Assembly: GCF_022376445.1 (NCBI RefSeq)
Contig: NW_025954970.1
Coordinates: 310,001 to 374,000, forward strand
Reading direction: 5' to 3'
Source of the DNA: Fomitopsis serialis
Lineage: Eukaryota > Basidiomycota > Agaricomycetes > Polyporales > Fomitopsidaceae
DNA length: 64,000 bases
Positions 33,809 through 44,579 of the stretch are shown in pieces. The stretch's first letter is position 1. The number at the start of each line of letters is the position of its first letter. The notes beneath the pieces are model-generated. The model did no database searches and was not told the DNA's origin. It saw nothing but the letters and a program-made list of their open reading frames with translations. Both the position numbers and the translations under genes were made by a program.

Positions 33809-36800
33809 ATGCGTACACCAACGGCGAATACACACATAACACCTACATCTACGGAAGGACATATGGCAAACGGTACCTCTCTCCTCTGCCCGAGAGTAGC
33901 TAGCATGTCTCCCGCCCAAGCTGGCCCCCAGGACCGGACAGAGGAACTCGGCGACGGGACCGCCCTCCGTAACACACAATCGCCAAACAGCGATAACCAG
34001 GGGTATGCGGAGGGCTGCATACATACATCCCCTGTTCAAGACGAGCATCTCACAGCGCGTCCTGACATTACTGGAAAGACCGCCCCATCGGGGAGGAAAA
34101 CGAAGGCTAGCCTGCATGTCGGCAGTCTAAATATTAACGGAAGGAGCTCTCCTCAAGGCCCCAGAGACCAGAAGTGGAACACAATTAACCAGCTTCTACG
34201 CGAAGAAAAGCTGGGCGTCCTATGTATCCAAGAAACCCATCTCGACGCATCACACGTCGACACTCTACATACCCTGTACGGGAGGCGAATGCGAATATGG
34301 AACTCGGGCTCTTCGTCTGAGACATCGACCCAAGGGGTCGCTATTGTACTAAATCGAGAGCTGGTGGACACCTCCAATGTTGTGTACCGGGAAATAATCC
34401 CTGGTCGGGCCATCCTGTTGACGATGCACTGGCACGCGGAAAAATCTATTACGATCCTCAATGTATACGCACCAAACGCTCCGAGTGAGAACACAATATT
34501 CTGGGCCCGTCTCCTTAGGATGGCTGAGAGAGGATCATACAAGAAGCCAGATCTACTAGTAGGCGATTTCAACATCGTCGAGGAAGCCTTAGATCGACTA
34601 CCCGCCAAAGAAGACACTGCATCCGCGGTGTGCGCCCTACGAGACTTTGTACGACACCTGAACCTATACGACGGCTGGAGGATGTCGGAGCCACACACCA
34701 AGGATTACACCTACCCCCAGAGAGGTAGCCTCTCACGATCCAGGCTTGACCGTATATACACATCGGAATCACTGATTCGGTCATCACACACCTGGGATAT
34801 CAAGACTGTTGGAGTCCCCACGGACCATAGGTTGATAAGTGCTAAGCTCAATACTGCTAATATCCCCTTCCTCGGAAAAGGGAGATGGTCAATGCCGACC
34901 CATCTCATGGACGACACTGACTTCATGAACACTGTCAGGGAACTGGGTAAAAAAACCATGGAAGAGATGAAGGCGGTAAAGGAAGGACGTGACAACACAG
35001 AGAGCCTGTCCATCCAAGGCATACACAAACGTTTTAAGAACAGTGTACGCACGCTGGCCCGGAACCGTCTAAAAAAGAAATACCCACGACTACGAGCCGA
35101 AATCGAACGATTGCAGCGCCACATAAAGGAAATAGAGTGCCGTCCTGCTTTCCCGGAGTCAGGAATGCTACAAAATGACGCAGCAGTCCTGCACAACAGA
35201 GTATATGAGCTGGAAAAAAAGAGACATGCTTTTGCAAAACTTACCACCACAGCCCGCTATGTTTTGAATGCCGAGCGTGTATCGAAATACTGGTCAGCAG
35301 TGAATAAGGAGCGGAAACCAAGAGATGTCATGTATCAGCTCCGCATCCCCAATACAAACCCGCCCCAGTTTGAGTCTAGATCGAATAAAATGGCTACACT
35401 AGCGCGAAACTACCATGAACAAGCTCAGTTCGTGGATGTACCAAACTTCTCGAATGAGACCCAAAGACTGGCCACCGAGCAGATACTAGCCGAGGTCCAT
35501 CAGACGCTGAGCGGAGAGGATAGAGAGCTGATGGCAAACGGCATTAGCAGAGAAGAAATTAAACGTGCACTGGGTCAATCCCAGATGGGACGCGCCCCTG
35601 GACTGGACGGAATACCCTATGAATTCTGGAGAGCCTTCGCGGCCGGGAACACCGACAAAGACAACTTTAACAGCCTTGACTACCTGACCCTGGTATACGA
35701 AGACATTGAAGAAAACGGCGCCTCCCCTGATGAAGGCTTCACGGACGGCTGGCTGTGCCCAATATACAAGAAGGGAGACCGCCGAGAGATAGCCAACTAT
35801 AGGCCGATAACACTACTCAACTCGGACTATAAGACGTATACAAAAGCACTCACCTCGAGACTAGGCAACGTCGCCATGAAGCTAATCCATAGGGATCAGG
35901 CTGGTTTCGTCCCAGGTCGCCACATTGAAGACCAAACACAAACGTGCCGTGTCCTCGTCGACTATGCGGAAGCCACGGAAGAAGATGGGATCATTGTCGC
36001 GTTAGATCAGGAAAAAGCCTATGACAAAATTGACCATGCGTACCTTTGGAGGACATTGGAGGCCTTCGGCCTCCCCCCTGAATTCATAGCCCGAGTCCGC
36101 GGACTATATAAAGCAGCGAACACGAAAGTCATATTGAACGGTGAGATGAGCGACTTCTTCGCGGTAGTGCGAGGAGTGCGTCAGGGAGACCCACTCTCCT
36201 GCCTCCTTTTTGACATCGCCATAGAGCCGCTGGCGATCCTCCTGCGTAAATCAGACCTTAGAGGCTTCCACATACCCGGCGCGACAGACCGCCTGATCAC
36301 AAAGCTCTTCGCGGATGACACGTCCGCATTTCTGTCCAAACATGATAGCTGGGCCGGCCTCTGGGACATCCTAAATAAATGGTGCAGCGCCTCCCGAGCG
36401 AAATTTAATAATGGAAAGACGGAGGTTGTACCGGTGGGCTCACCGGAATACAGACAATCTGTAATTGACTCACGTAAAATGCACCCCGAAGGAGGTTTGC
36501 CAGAGACCATCCCTCTAGATGTGCACGTTGCAAATGAAGGCGAACCAATACGCATACTGGGAGCCTGGATAGGGAACGATGTAGAGCAAACCGCAGTCTG
36601 GACACCAGCCCTAATGAAAATAAGGGCCTTCCTCCAAAGGTGGGGACAATGCCGACCGTCCATGATAGGAAGGAGACATATTGTCCAGATGGGACCGGGT
36701 GGTATATCACAGTACCTTGCTGTAGTACAGGGTATGCCCAAGTCAATCGAGGCAGAACTTAAAAAGATAGTGCGTACCTTTGTATGGAACTCCGGGAGTA

Positions 36801-38983
36801 CCCCGCCCATCAACACAGCAACGCTGCACCAACCCATACGTGACGGGGGCCTCGGACTCCTCGACATAGAAGCACGAAATGATGCGGTCGACCTTATGTG
36901 GCTAAGAAGATACCTGACCTTGACGGAAGACCGGCCAGTATGGGCTTTCGCTATGGATGCTATAATCAACAAGCACGCCAAGCGAGACACAGGAGAGATA
37001 CGCCCAAAAGCACAAATTAACACGTACCTGCAGAGCTGGAGCCCGGCGCTCAGTGCCCGATCCGGGCTCCCCCTGTACATAAGACGTATGCTCACTGCAG
37101 GGAAACGATTTGCAGTCCACCTGGAGGCCATTAAGGTAGACGTGTCGATTAAGAAGCAACTGCCGGCATGGTACCATATCGGAGCCACTAAAGCACTTCG
37201 ACGACTGAACAATACCAAGATTAGTGACTGCCTTCGCGACTGTCATAATGTGATAATCGTGTCGGACCTACTCGCAATCACACAGTCGTCTTGCGGTAGC
37301 CAGCCCACTACACATGTCACGTCGTGGGAGGATAATAGCTGCCTATGCCCGGAGTGCCTAGCCTTGAAGGCGCATGGATGCAAACATCCGGCAACATGCC
37401 GACTGGCCGCCTTCCGAATCCTAAGCGAAATCACTCCGAAATGGAATCCCCTGGTACAGGATGTCGTAGACGGCCTCACCCTGACCAGAGGAAGGAAAAC
37501 CATCAATGAGGAAGCGAAGCTCGACGACGGGGACCTCCTCACTTTTGACCCATCAGTCACGTCTAGAGACGGGCTGTCGGAGACCTTCAGGGTCTTCGTG
37601 GCCCCAAGCACCATGACTGACCCACCGGCAATCAGGCGACGCCCAGGTCGAGCAGTGCCGGAAGAGTCAACCACGGTCATGATATTCCAGCCCACTAAGG
37701 AGTCGGGACCGGAAAAAAGAAAGGGCGCCCCGCCCCGCAAACGAACATACGCCGCCTACTTTGGCCCCGCAGACCCGAGGAACGCTATAATAGCCCAAGC
37801 ACGGTCCCCCGGAGCTAACACCACGGTACCAGGAGAACTGACCGCTGCGGTGTACGCCGCGATGCATACGCCTCTAGACGCACCGCTTAGCCTCCTGAGC
37901 ACGAACAACGTTCTGACGGACCTAATCTTTGACAGGACCCCGGCCTGGGAAGAGAAAGGTTGGATCGGCGTCCCATTGGGCACCTCCATGAGACCCCTTC
38001 TGAACCACCTCCGCCAAAGGTGCGCCGTCACCACCTTTGGCCGGATAAAGAGTGACGAGAACTGGAAAACCCTAGAGCGCGCCCGTCAGGACGCGTCCAC
38101 GACACCCCCACGAGCTTTCCGTCTAGCACCAACTCCCTCCGGGCCAACTGACCCCAGATTTGAATTGACCGGAGCGAAACTTAGCACCCTAACCCAAGCG
38201 CTTGCTTACAGGGGTGTCCTAGAGAGCCGAGGACATGAGCTTAGACGACGAACAGGGGAGAACCTTGCCGCGGTAATGGCGCACCGAGAGGAGGATGAGG
38301 AACTTACCCACAGCTCCATATGGATGAGCATTAGGCATCGCGACTTTAGTAGACCCTTTGCGGTCCTACTATGGAAAATGATGCATAGCGGCCTCAAATG
38401 CGGACCATACTGGATTAATATTCAGGGATACGAAGATAGAGCACAGTGCGACCGCTGTGGGGCGGTTGAATCTATACAACACATCCTCTTTGAATGCTTA
38501 GCGACGGGCCAATCACTAATATGGCTGATAGTGCGTACCGCATGGGTGAAGAAAAAAGCCCAGTGGACGGACCTATCCCTCGAAGACGTCCTCACTTTAG
38601 GCCTCAAAGAATGGAAAGACGAGAAGGGCCGGATACGCCCAGGTGCGACGAGACTCTGGCGAATACTTGTGTCGGAAGCAGTCCACCTTATTTGGAAGCT
38701 ACGATGTGAGAGAGTAGTCGGCCATGCAGATGATGATGGCTGGGAACACCGCACAGCGCTCGTTGTAAACAAGCTGCAGTTTGCACTCAATAACAGGCTG
38801 GCACTCGACGTCGAAGCCACGAAAAAGAAGTACGGGAACTCCGCCCTGACGCGGGACCTGGTCCATGCGACATGGAACGGAGTACTGCGAGACGAAGCAG
38901 CCCTCCCAGAAAATTGGACTAAATACACGGGTTTTTTAGTGGGTAGGACACCGGCACTACGAGTGAATCTCGAACCGGACTGA
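33809..38983 (+). CDS. LINE ORF2: endonuclease-reverse transcriptase polyprotein
   Basis: 1724 residues from the first ATG. The APE-like endonuclease comes first, with SLNING, QETH, YAPNAP, GDFNI, RLDRIY and TDHR (residues about 105-340). A coiled, basic linker follows. The reverse transcriptase begins near residue 650 (PIYKKGDRREIANYRPITLL) and has motif A VALDQEKAYDKIDH, motif B GVRQGDPLS and motif C FADDTS near residue 834. Downstream is a Cys-rich cluster (CPECLALKAHGCKHPATC, about 1180), an RNase H-like region (FGPADPRNAI, PGELTAAVYAAM, WEEKGWIGVP) and a zf-RVT-type motif (CDRCGAVESIQHILFEC, about 1547). The protein nicks target DNA and copies element RNA from the 3' end. In the RNase H-like region the usual SDS is STN and no TDGS block is seen, so that activity is probably lost. 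No frameshift or stop interrupts the ORF. Confidence 0.93.
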   Translation: MRTPTANTHITPTSTEGHMANGTSLLCPRVASMSPAQAGPQDRTEELGDGTALRNTQSPNSDNQGYAEGCIHTSPVQDEHLTARPDITGKTAPSGRKTKASLHVGSLNINGRSSPQGPRDQKWNTINQLLREEKLGVLCIQETHLDASHVDTLHTLYGRRMRIWNSGSSSETSTQGVAIVLNRELVDTSNVVYREIIPGRAILLTMHWHAEKSITILNVYAPNAPSENTIFWARLLRMAERGSYKKPDLLVGDFNIVEEALDRLPAKEDTASAVCALRDFVRHLNLYDGWRMSEPHTKDYTYPQRGSLSRSRLDRIYTSESLIRSSHTWDIKTVGVPTDHRLISAKLNTANIPFLGKGRWSMPTHLMDDTDFMNTVRELGKKTMEEMKAVKEGRDNTESLSIQGIHKRFKNSVRTLARNRLKKKYPRLRAEIERLQRHIKEIECRPAFPESGMLQNDAAVLHNRVYELEKKRHAFAKLTTTARYVLNAERVSKYWSAVNKERKPRDVMYQLRIPNTNPPQFESRSNKMATLARNYHEQAQFVDVPNFSNETQRLATEQILAEVHQTLSGEDRELMANGISREEIKRALGQSQMGRAPGLDGIPYEFWRAFAAGNTDKDNFNSLDYLTLVYEDIEENGASPDEGFTDGWLCPIYKKGDRREIANYRPITLLNSDYKTYTKALTSRLGNVAMKLIHRDQAGFVPGRHIEDQTQTCRVLVDYAEATEEDGIIVALDQEKAYDKIDHAYLWRTLEAFGLPPEFIARVRGLYKAANTKVILNGEMSDFFAVVRGVRQGDPLSCLLFDIAIEPLAILLRKSDLRGFHIPGATDRLITKLFADDTSAFLSKHDSWAGLWDILNKWCSASRAKFNNGKTEVVPVGSPEYRQSVIDSRKMHPEGGLPETIPLDVHVANEGEPIRILGAWIGNDVEQTAVWTPALMKIRAFLQRWGQCRPSMIGRRHIVQMGPGGISQYLAVVQGMPKSIEAELKKIVRTFVWNSGSTPPINTATLHQPIRDGGLGLLDIEARNDAVDLMWLRRYLTLTEDRPVWAFAMDAIINKHAKRDTGEIRPKAQINTYLQSWSPALSARSGLPLYIRRMLTAGKRFAVHLEAIKVDVSIKKQLPAWYHIGATKALRRLNNTKISDCLRDCHNVIIVSDLLAITQSSCGSQPTTHVTSWEDNSCLCPECLALKAHGCKHPATCRLAAFRILSEITPKWNPLVQDVVDGLTLTRGRKTINEEAKLDDGDLLTFDPSVTSRDGLSETFRVFVAPSTMTDPPAIRRRPGRAVPEESTTVMIFQPTKESGPEKRKGAPPRKRTYAAYFGPADPRNAIIAQARSPGANTTVPGELTAAVYAAMHTPLDAPLSLLSTNNVLTDLIFDRTPAWEEKGWIGVPLGTSMRPLLNHLRQRCAVTTFGRIKSDENWKTLERARQDASTTPPRAFRLAPTPSGPTDPRFELTGAKLSTLTQALAYRGVLESRGHELRRRTGENLAAVMAHREEDEELTHSSIWMSIRHRDFSRPFAVLLWKMMHSGLKCGPYWINIQGYEDRAQCDRCGAVESIQHILFECLATGQSLIWLIVRTAWVKKKAQWTDLSLEDVLTLGLKEWKDEKGRIRPGATRLWRILVSEAVHLIWKLRCERVVGHADDDGWEHRTALVVNKLQFALNNRLALDVEATKKKYGNSALTRDLVHATWNGVLRDEAALPENWTKYTGFLVGRTPALRVNLEPD

Positions 38984-39120
38984 TGAGCCCCACACTGATT
39001 GTTCAATCGTGCGTAAATGGCATTTTTTCACCCTGGTTTGGCGCTTATGGGGAAACCCATACGCAAGCTGGATGCTCCGGGACGACCCATTGTCGGCTGC
39101 GGACGTCCGTAACGGCCCTC

Positions 39121-39121
<1 letters not shown>

Positions 39122-39152
<31 letters not shown>
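39122..39152 (+). other. LINE poly(A) tail
   Basis: 31 uninterrupted A residues between the LINE 3' UTR and the right target-site duplication. Confidence 0.95.
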
Positions 39153-39154
<2 letters not shown>

Positions 39155-39166
39155 CTCAGGCTACTA
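39153..39166. repeat. Target-site duplication, right copy
   Basis: GACTCAGGCTACTA, identical to 27845-27858. Confidence 0.93.
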
Positions 39167-39705
39167 GTAATAGGTGTAGGACGAGCAGTATCACGGCGAG
39201 TCATAGGCTCAAGCCTCGACTGTCTTAGACATACACATGTACAGTCGCTCGCGGGCGATGAATTTGTATTGCACACGCACAAAGCCTGTGCGAGAACGCC
39301 TATTTCCATGGTGTCATAGTTGTCCGAAAGCTCGCAGTTGAACACACAGCAAGGGAGGCGGACATCATTTAACCCACCACAGATGGGCCCGTCCAGCAGC
39401 TGCAAGCTCTGGGATCTGAGAACCTCAATCGGCCATATACCAGGACTGTGTATGCATAGATACGCTCCAGACTAAATCGCAAGTGACAAGTGCTGCAAGA
39501 CAAGGGGCATACATCATCATATCATATCTTAGTATATATACAAGACTAACTAGAGCAACATTGTGCACAGCATACGACGCATACATCCGATTCAAGCATT
39601 CTTCAGATCAACGAAAATCTTCGTAGATGGTCCGTACATGACATTGAGCCTACACAGCGACCCCTCCATCAGCGACGTTCCACAGAGTCATACGCTAGAA
39701 CTCAC
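39167..39705. other. Flank between LINE and the Arg/Asp/Pro-rich gene
   Basis: Probably the 3' UTR of the minus-strand gene that ends at 39706, whose TAG stop is followed immediately by a GTGAGT donor-like sequence. It includes an AT-rich run (TTAGTATATATACAAG near 39530). No gene seen. Confidence 0.5.
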
Positions 39706-42700
39706 CTATCGTGGCGGCACAGAGTAGCGTCTTTCGTCACGCCCGTATCTGTTGTACGGAGGAGGCGACCGGGGCTGCGGCGGCAGCATACGAGACGGCG
39801 GGTCTCGCCTGTCATACGACGAGTAGCCACCCACGTCAGGAGCCCTGTCCCTCGGATCCGCATACTCCCTGTCCCTCTGCAACGGAGGCGGCGGACCCGA
39901 CCTATACGGCGGTCCACGCGGGTCGTCGTAGTAGGCAGAACCACCCACAGGGGGAGGCGTGCGCCCACGGGGAGGATAGTCCTGCGGAGGCCCCGCTCGG
40001 GGAGTAGTATCAGCAGGAGGGGGAGGGTAATACCCAGAACCGTAGGCATCGTCGCGAGCTCTCTTGACTGGCGGCCGAAGATCGTCAACGACACCCGGTC
40101 TCCTCAGCGGGCTCGGACTACGAGGCCTGATACGCGAGAACGGTGGGGTGTCAGGGGCAGGAGGGTAACGTGGGCGGTCCATGTCTCTGCCATAGCTACG
40201 GTCCTCTGGCGCATATCCCTCAGACAGCCGTGAGCTCAGCGGACGTGGCTCGAACGAGCGAGGGGCTGGCGCAGGGTCTGCGGGAGGGGGATACGAAGAG
40301 GACACCCTACGTTCACGCTCTTCGCGGGTCTCCCAGCCAGGAGCCGGCGGTGCGTCAGCGAACCTATCCCGCTCGTAGTCACGTGGCGGAGGACGCTCCC
40401 AGTCCCGACCGTTGCGAGACTCCCAGTCATCTGGGTAGCCCCGTTCACCTTCACGCCATTCACGGTCGTACGGACGTGCATCGGGTGGTGGCCGGCGGAC
40501 GGGGTCCTCAGGATACGAGTCATTCGTCGGGGGCCACGCGCGCCCTCGAGGCGGGTACGGCTCTAAGCTATCTGCAGCGGGCGGAGGGGGCGACGGCCGG
40601 CGGTACGACGCATTGAATCTCGGGGCCGGAGGATCGACATCTATTATGTCGGGCCTGCGGTCCCCACCATACCTACCGGGCTCCGGTCGATACGGCGGGC
40701 GTATGTCAGCGCGGTCTCGAGGCGGTGGTGGATCTCCTGCCGGGCGGAGGATATCAGAGCGAGCTGGCGACCGCGTCCGAGAACGTGGCTCGAACTTGCG
40801 AGGAGGGTCGCGCGCAACTGACTGAGCCCGAGGTGGGTACACGCCGGGCCTCGGGCCAGGTCCACGATCAGCAGCAGGGGAACCGGGCCGATTGAAACGA
40901 TTCGAGACTGGAGGCCGACCACGGTCATCGGGGCGCGGACCACGATCAGGAGGGCCAGACAGTGGGGGACGAGCTGGCTCCGCTAGCAACATAGCACGAT
41001 CATCAGACGGTGCAGGGCGAGCAAGTCGATCGGTTGCAGCAGGAGGAGGCATAGGACGAGTGGCACGATCTTCGGTAGCTGGAGGTCTTGCAGTCCTGTC
41101 ATCCGTAGTAGGCGGAGCACGGGACAGTCGTTCTTCAAGCGAGGGCGCGGGTCGACTGACGCGCTCATCGAGTCGTGGGAGTTGTCCGCGATCTAGTCTG
41201 TCGTCCGGTCTAGCAGCAGTCGTGCTTATCCGCTCCTGCAGGGAGGGTGCAAGGCGGCTGATGCGCTCTTCTAGAGAGACAGGTGGCCGAGAACTCAGGT
41301 CTTCCTTACTAGGCTGAGGACGCAGGCTGCGCTCCTCAGGAGGTGGTCGAGAAGGAGGTGGGCCAGGACGAGTGCCACGGTCTTCAGGAGTTGGGGGAGG
41401 CATCCGGCGATCATCGTTCATTCTAGGGGCAGGCGAATAGGGACGCGGCGGATAGAGAGGCCGAATTGGCCGGTCCACACTAGACGACAGCGGGAGCGGT
41501 CCACGAGGCGAATCTTGAGGTCTTACCTGGCGTTCTGAACTGGATGGAGGCAGAGGTGGGGCACGCCGGTCATCTGCAGGTCTTGTCTGCCGTTCAGAGT
41601 ATGAACCTGTAGGAGGGGGCCTACGGTCTTCCGGAGATCGCAGGAGCTTGTCATTTGCCGGAGGCGGGGAGGCTCGATGTTCTTCGTTTCCCCTCAGCGG
41701 GCGGTCGGATGACACTGGAGGTGGAAGCGGACGTCGTTCTTCGAAGTCTCTTGGAGGACGCTCACTTGGAGCAGGAACAGGGGCACGGCGTTCGTCTGTA
41801 GACGGAGCGTCGGGCGGGCGATGATCATCTGGGAGCGTGCGAGTCGGAGGGGCGTCAGCGGGACCGCGGATAATTGCTCGCTCTTCACCGAGGGTACGAG
41901 GAGGCGGGCGCGTGTCAGGATGACTCCTGTCATCCGAGGGATGCGTACGCAGTGGAGCGCCAACATCGTCAATAGGCCTACGTTCATACGGGCGGTAAGT
42001 ATCCGCAGTTCTATACTCCAACAGAGGTCTGCGATTGTCAGGTCCTCTGAAACGGTCATCGTTGCGCCTCTCATCTTTGAACCGCGCGAAGTCCGGACGT
42101 CTATCTCTGTCATGGTCCCTGTCCCGCTCGGGGGATCGTTTTCGGTCCCTATCCCTATCATAGTGACGGGAAGGGAATCCAGGACCACGGTTGTCAGGCC
42201 GAGTATTGAACCTCGAGTCTCCATTGAAACGGCCATTTCGGTCAGCATCGTACCTTGGCTTGTCGTCAACACCGTTGCGATGCGTCCAGCTATGATCCCG
42301 CGACAGCCGCTGATCATCCTTGTTGTCTAAACCAGGCTTGGTAGGAGAGTATCCGGGACCTCTTGTTCCTAGCGGAGGTTCGTCCGCTAAAGACCTATCG
42401 GATTGAGTCTTGCCTAGACCTTGCGGTTGAGACCTTGACGGCGCAGGTGGGAGTCGATCATCCACCTCTTGCTTTACTTTGGGCCCACGCTCCGTGTTAC
42501 TGGCAGGGGCCTTACTGGTTGGCGCCGGTGCATTGCTCTGTGGAGGCTCTATCCGAGTGTCCTTTGCGCCCAGACTGGGACCGACAGTGCGGCTGAGACT
42601 GGCGACCGCATATTGGCGTCCTGCGAATGAAGGTTACAGTGAGCAATGGACAGGAACGTACACGGATAAACAGCACATTATCCGTCCTTCGCGCCTCCGC

Positions 42701-43336
42701 AACCGTTGATTTGGACGCTGGCACTGCCTCAGCGCTCGACGACGTGTCCATGGCACCGCGACTAGGAGCAAGCTCAGCAGGGGCCTGAGAGGCAACTGGA
42801 CCGTTGCGCTCAGAGGGTGTAGGGACTTGCTCAGGATGAGGCGGTACTTGAGAGACGAGAGGAGCCTTCGGGGGACCCATGTAGAGGTTGGCCAGAAACG
42901 TCGGGTTGGGGACCGCCTTGAATACTTCATGTTGCCCGTTTTTGATTTTCTCCTTGAGATTCTCCAGTATCTCCAGGTCACCCTCCCCCATCGGAGAGTC
43001 TAGTGGAGGTTGCTGTCCATGAAAAAATTGATGAGGCGTAGGGTGTTGCTGCCCATAGTTGTGAGGGCCCATAGGACCAGGTCCCAAGTAAGGTGCGTTG
43101 ACGTTGTAGGGGAAGTGGCCGAAGTCGTTGGGGCTGATCTGGAAGCCAGGCTGCATGTTTGGCGGGACACCTGAGGGCAGTGGGAAAGGAGCAGACATGA
43201 GGACGGCGGCAGGCTCCTCGGTTGGAGTTGGGACGAGGAACGCGCTCTCGGGGCCTTCAGTCAGCGTGGTGACGGTTCGTTCGCGGTTGATAACATTGCG
43301 GGCTTTTCTCTTCTTGATATTTTGCCTTGCCGACAT
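39706..43336 (-). CDS. 1195-residue Arg/Asp/Pro-rich low-complexity protein
   Basis: Two exons, 43336-42664 and 42620-39706, join through a 43-base GT-AG intron to give 3588 bases. The start MSARQNIKKRKARNVINRER is basic. The next 200 residues are Pro/Asn/Gly-rich with one helix-like block (DLEILENLKEKIKNGQHEVF). The rest, about 950 residues, is dominated by Arg, Asp and Pro. It includes RDRDRDRKRSPERDRDHDRD and more than a dozen degenerate repeats of the type (E/D)DRRxPPP or RPxDDR, then many Pro-Pro-Arg-Asp and Arg-Tyr segments toward the end. No RRM, kinase or zinc finger is visible. The composition resembles RS/RD-rich nuclear RNA-processing factors, so nuclear RNA binding or condensate formation is plausible but inferred. 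The ORF is intact despite its GC-rich homopolymers. Confidence 0.8.
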
Positions 43337-43874
43337 CCAATATTGCCGACCCTGTGTCCGATTATTCGGTCAATATTCCGGCGCATTCCTGGCCATCGCA
43401 CACCCACAAGTCAGCCTCGCCCCTCGCGCACCGAGACGGCCAAACACACAGCAAGAGGAGGATGCGGTAGTAATTGTTTTCGTGAGATTCGCTGTGCGAT
43501 TATCGCCGGTGTATCGTACCCACAGTCACAAGGCTCGAGAAGCAGCTCTGGCGCCAGACAATCTGTATCCGCAGGTTAGTGGCAGTGGGGGACGAGGAAC
43601 GCAATCTATCCTCCATGGAGGACATGGACAATATCAGAACATTTATCTCGTACAATGGACCGATTTTCCGTGGCTTTGCTGCATCAATGCATGGTGCAGG
43701 GGCATTTTTACTATAAATAATATCACGGAAAGGGACTTACAGACGAACAACGAACCGAGAACTCTCCCGAATCAAACCGATCCGGTGACACAGTAGTTCG
43801 CACGATATCTAGTCTCTGTGGCGGTGGTCACTGGTCAGTGACTTGGCTGCCATCCTCCACGATACACTCCCGCC
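43337..43874. promoter_or_regulatory. Divergent promoter region
   Basis: About 540 bases separate the starts of the Arg/Asp/Pro-rich gene (-) and the sorting nexin gene (+), so both promoters must lie here. TATAAATA at 43722-43729 on the plus strand is about 150 bases before the nexin ATG. No operator can be assigned. Confidence 0.5.
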
Positions 43875-44579
43875 ATGACCACAGTCTCTCCATTCGCGCG
43901 CAGCACCGTCTTTGATGAGCCCCGCCTCGGTGGTCGTGAGCAGACCGTAAGTCTCGCCGACCAAAATTTCGCTCCCTAAGACATGAATTTGAGCAGGATG
44001 TGCTTCGTCGTATTCGCAGATCGAGGAGATGTACAGTGTACCGGAGAGCTTCCTAGAGATTGAAGTACGGAACCCCCAAACCCACGGTGCGTCCATCCTT
44101 TTATATAGGATGAAAGAGTTGCTCAACTCGCGGACAGGCTTCGGACGGAAGATGTACACTGATTATGAGATCGTGTGTAAGGTCGTTCTCACATCCTACG
44201 TGAATGACGGGGTGGTTCGATAGCTTACATGCAACGTTACCAGACCAATATTCCCGCTTTCAAGCTGCGCCACTCGTTGTCCGCCGCCGCTACTCTGATT
44301 TTGAGGCATTCCGTGACATACTCGAGCACGAATCGACCCGCGTCAATATCCCTCCTCTACCAGGCAAGGTCTTCACGAACCGTTTCTCCGACGAGGTCAT
44401 CGAGCGAGAAGAGAGGGACTGGAACGCTTCCTTACTGTCGTCGCTGGCCACCCGCTTTTGCAGGTCTGTGTCCAGCGTCTATTCGCGGCGCTCCTACTGA
44501 CAAATGCGACTAGACCGGCAGCAAAGTATTGTGTGCCTTCCTGCAGGATCCTGCCTGGGACAAGAATCAATGGGCCTGA
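43875..44579 (+). CDS. SNX3: Sorting nexin 3 / Grd19 (PX-domain protein)
   Basis: SNX3 binds PI3P on endosomes and helps retromer recycle cargo to the Golgi. Exons 43875-43946, 44020-44086, 44138-44181, 44244-44463 and 44514-44579 encode about 155 residues. After a 24-residue lead come the family blocks [51 protein letters not shown] and [20 protein letters not shown], and the end [17 protein letters not shown]. The RRYSDF and PPLPGK motifs form the PI3P pocket. Two one-base losses are needed, near 44275 (before VVRRRYSDF) and 44404 (before AREEGL or ARREGL). Exon 1 is least certain but splices in frame. Length equals the family norm, so the gene is complete apart from these breaks. Confidence 0.88.

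Larger units (their letters stand above)
27859..39152 (+). mobile_element. Full-length non-LTR retrotransposon (LINE), about 11.3 kb
   Basis: The boundaries are set by a perfect 14-base target-site duplication on both sides and a 31-base poly(A) tail at 39122-39152, the hallmarks of target-primed reverse transcription. The 5' end begins CCCCCGGGAGGG. In order it carries a 2.8-kb leader with a 214-codon ORF, an ORF1 region with a zinc knuckle and an RGG-like tail (30672-33444), and a long ORF2 with an APE-type endonuclease, reverse transcriptase and Cys/His motifs (33809-38983). The sense strand is rich in A and C throughout, unlike the host genes around it. Identical duplications, a long tail and a 1724-codon intact ORF2 suggest a recent, possibly active insertion. 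Fungal LINEs of the Tad type usually span about 6-7 kb as I recall, so this one is large. The clade was not determined. Confidence 0.92.

Noticed and set aside
36181..37218. 345-codon minus-strand open frame
   Set aside because: Antisense shadow of LINE ORF2; no start context or motif.
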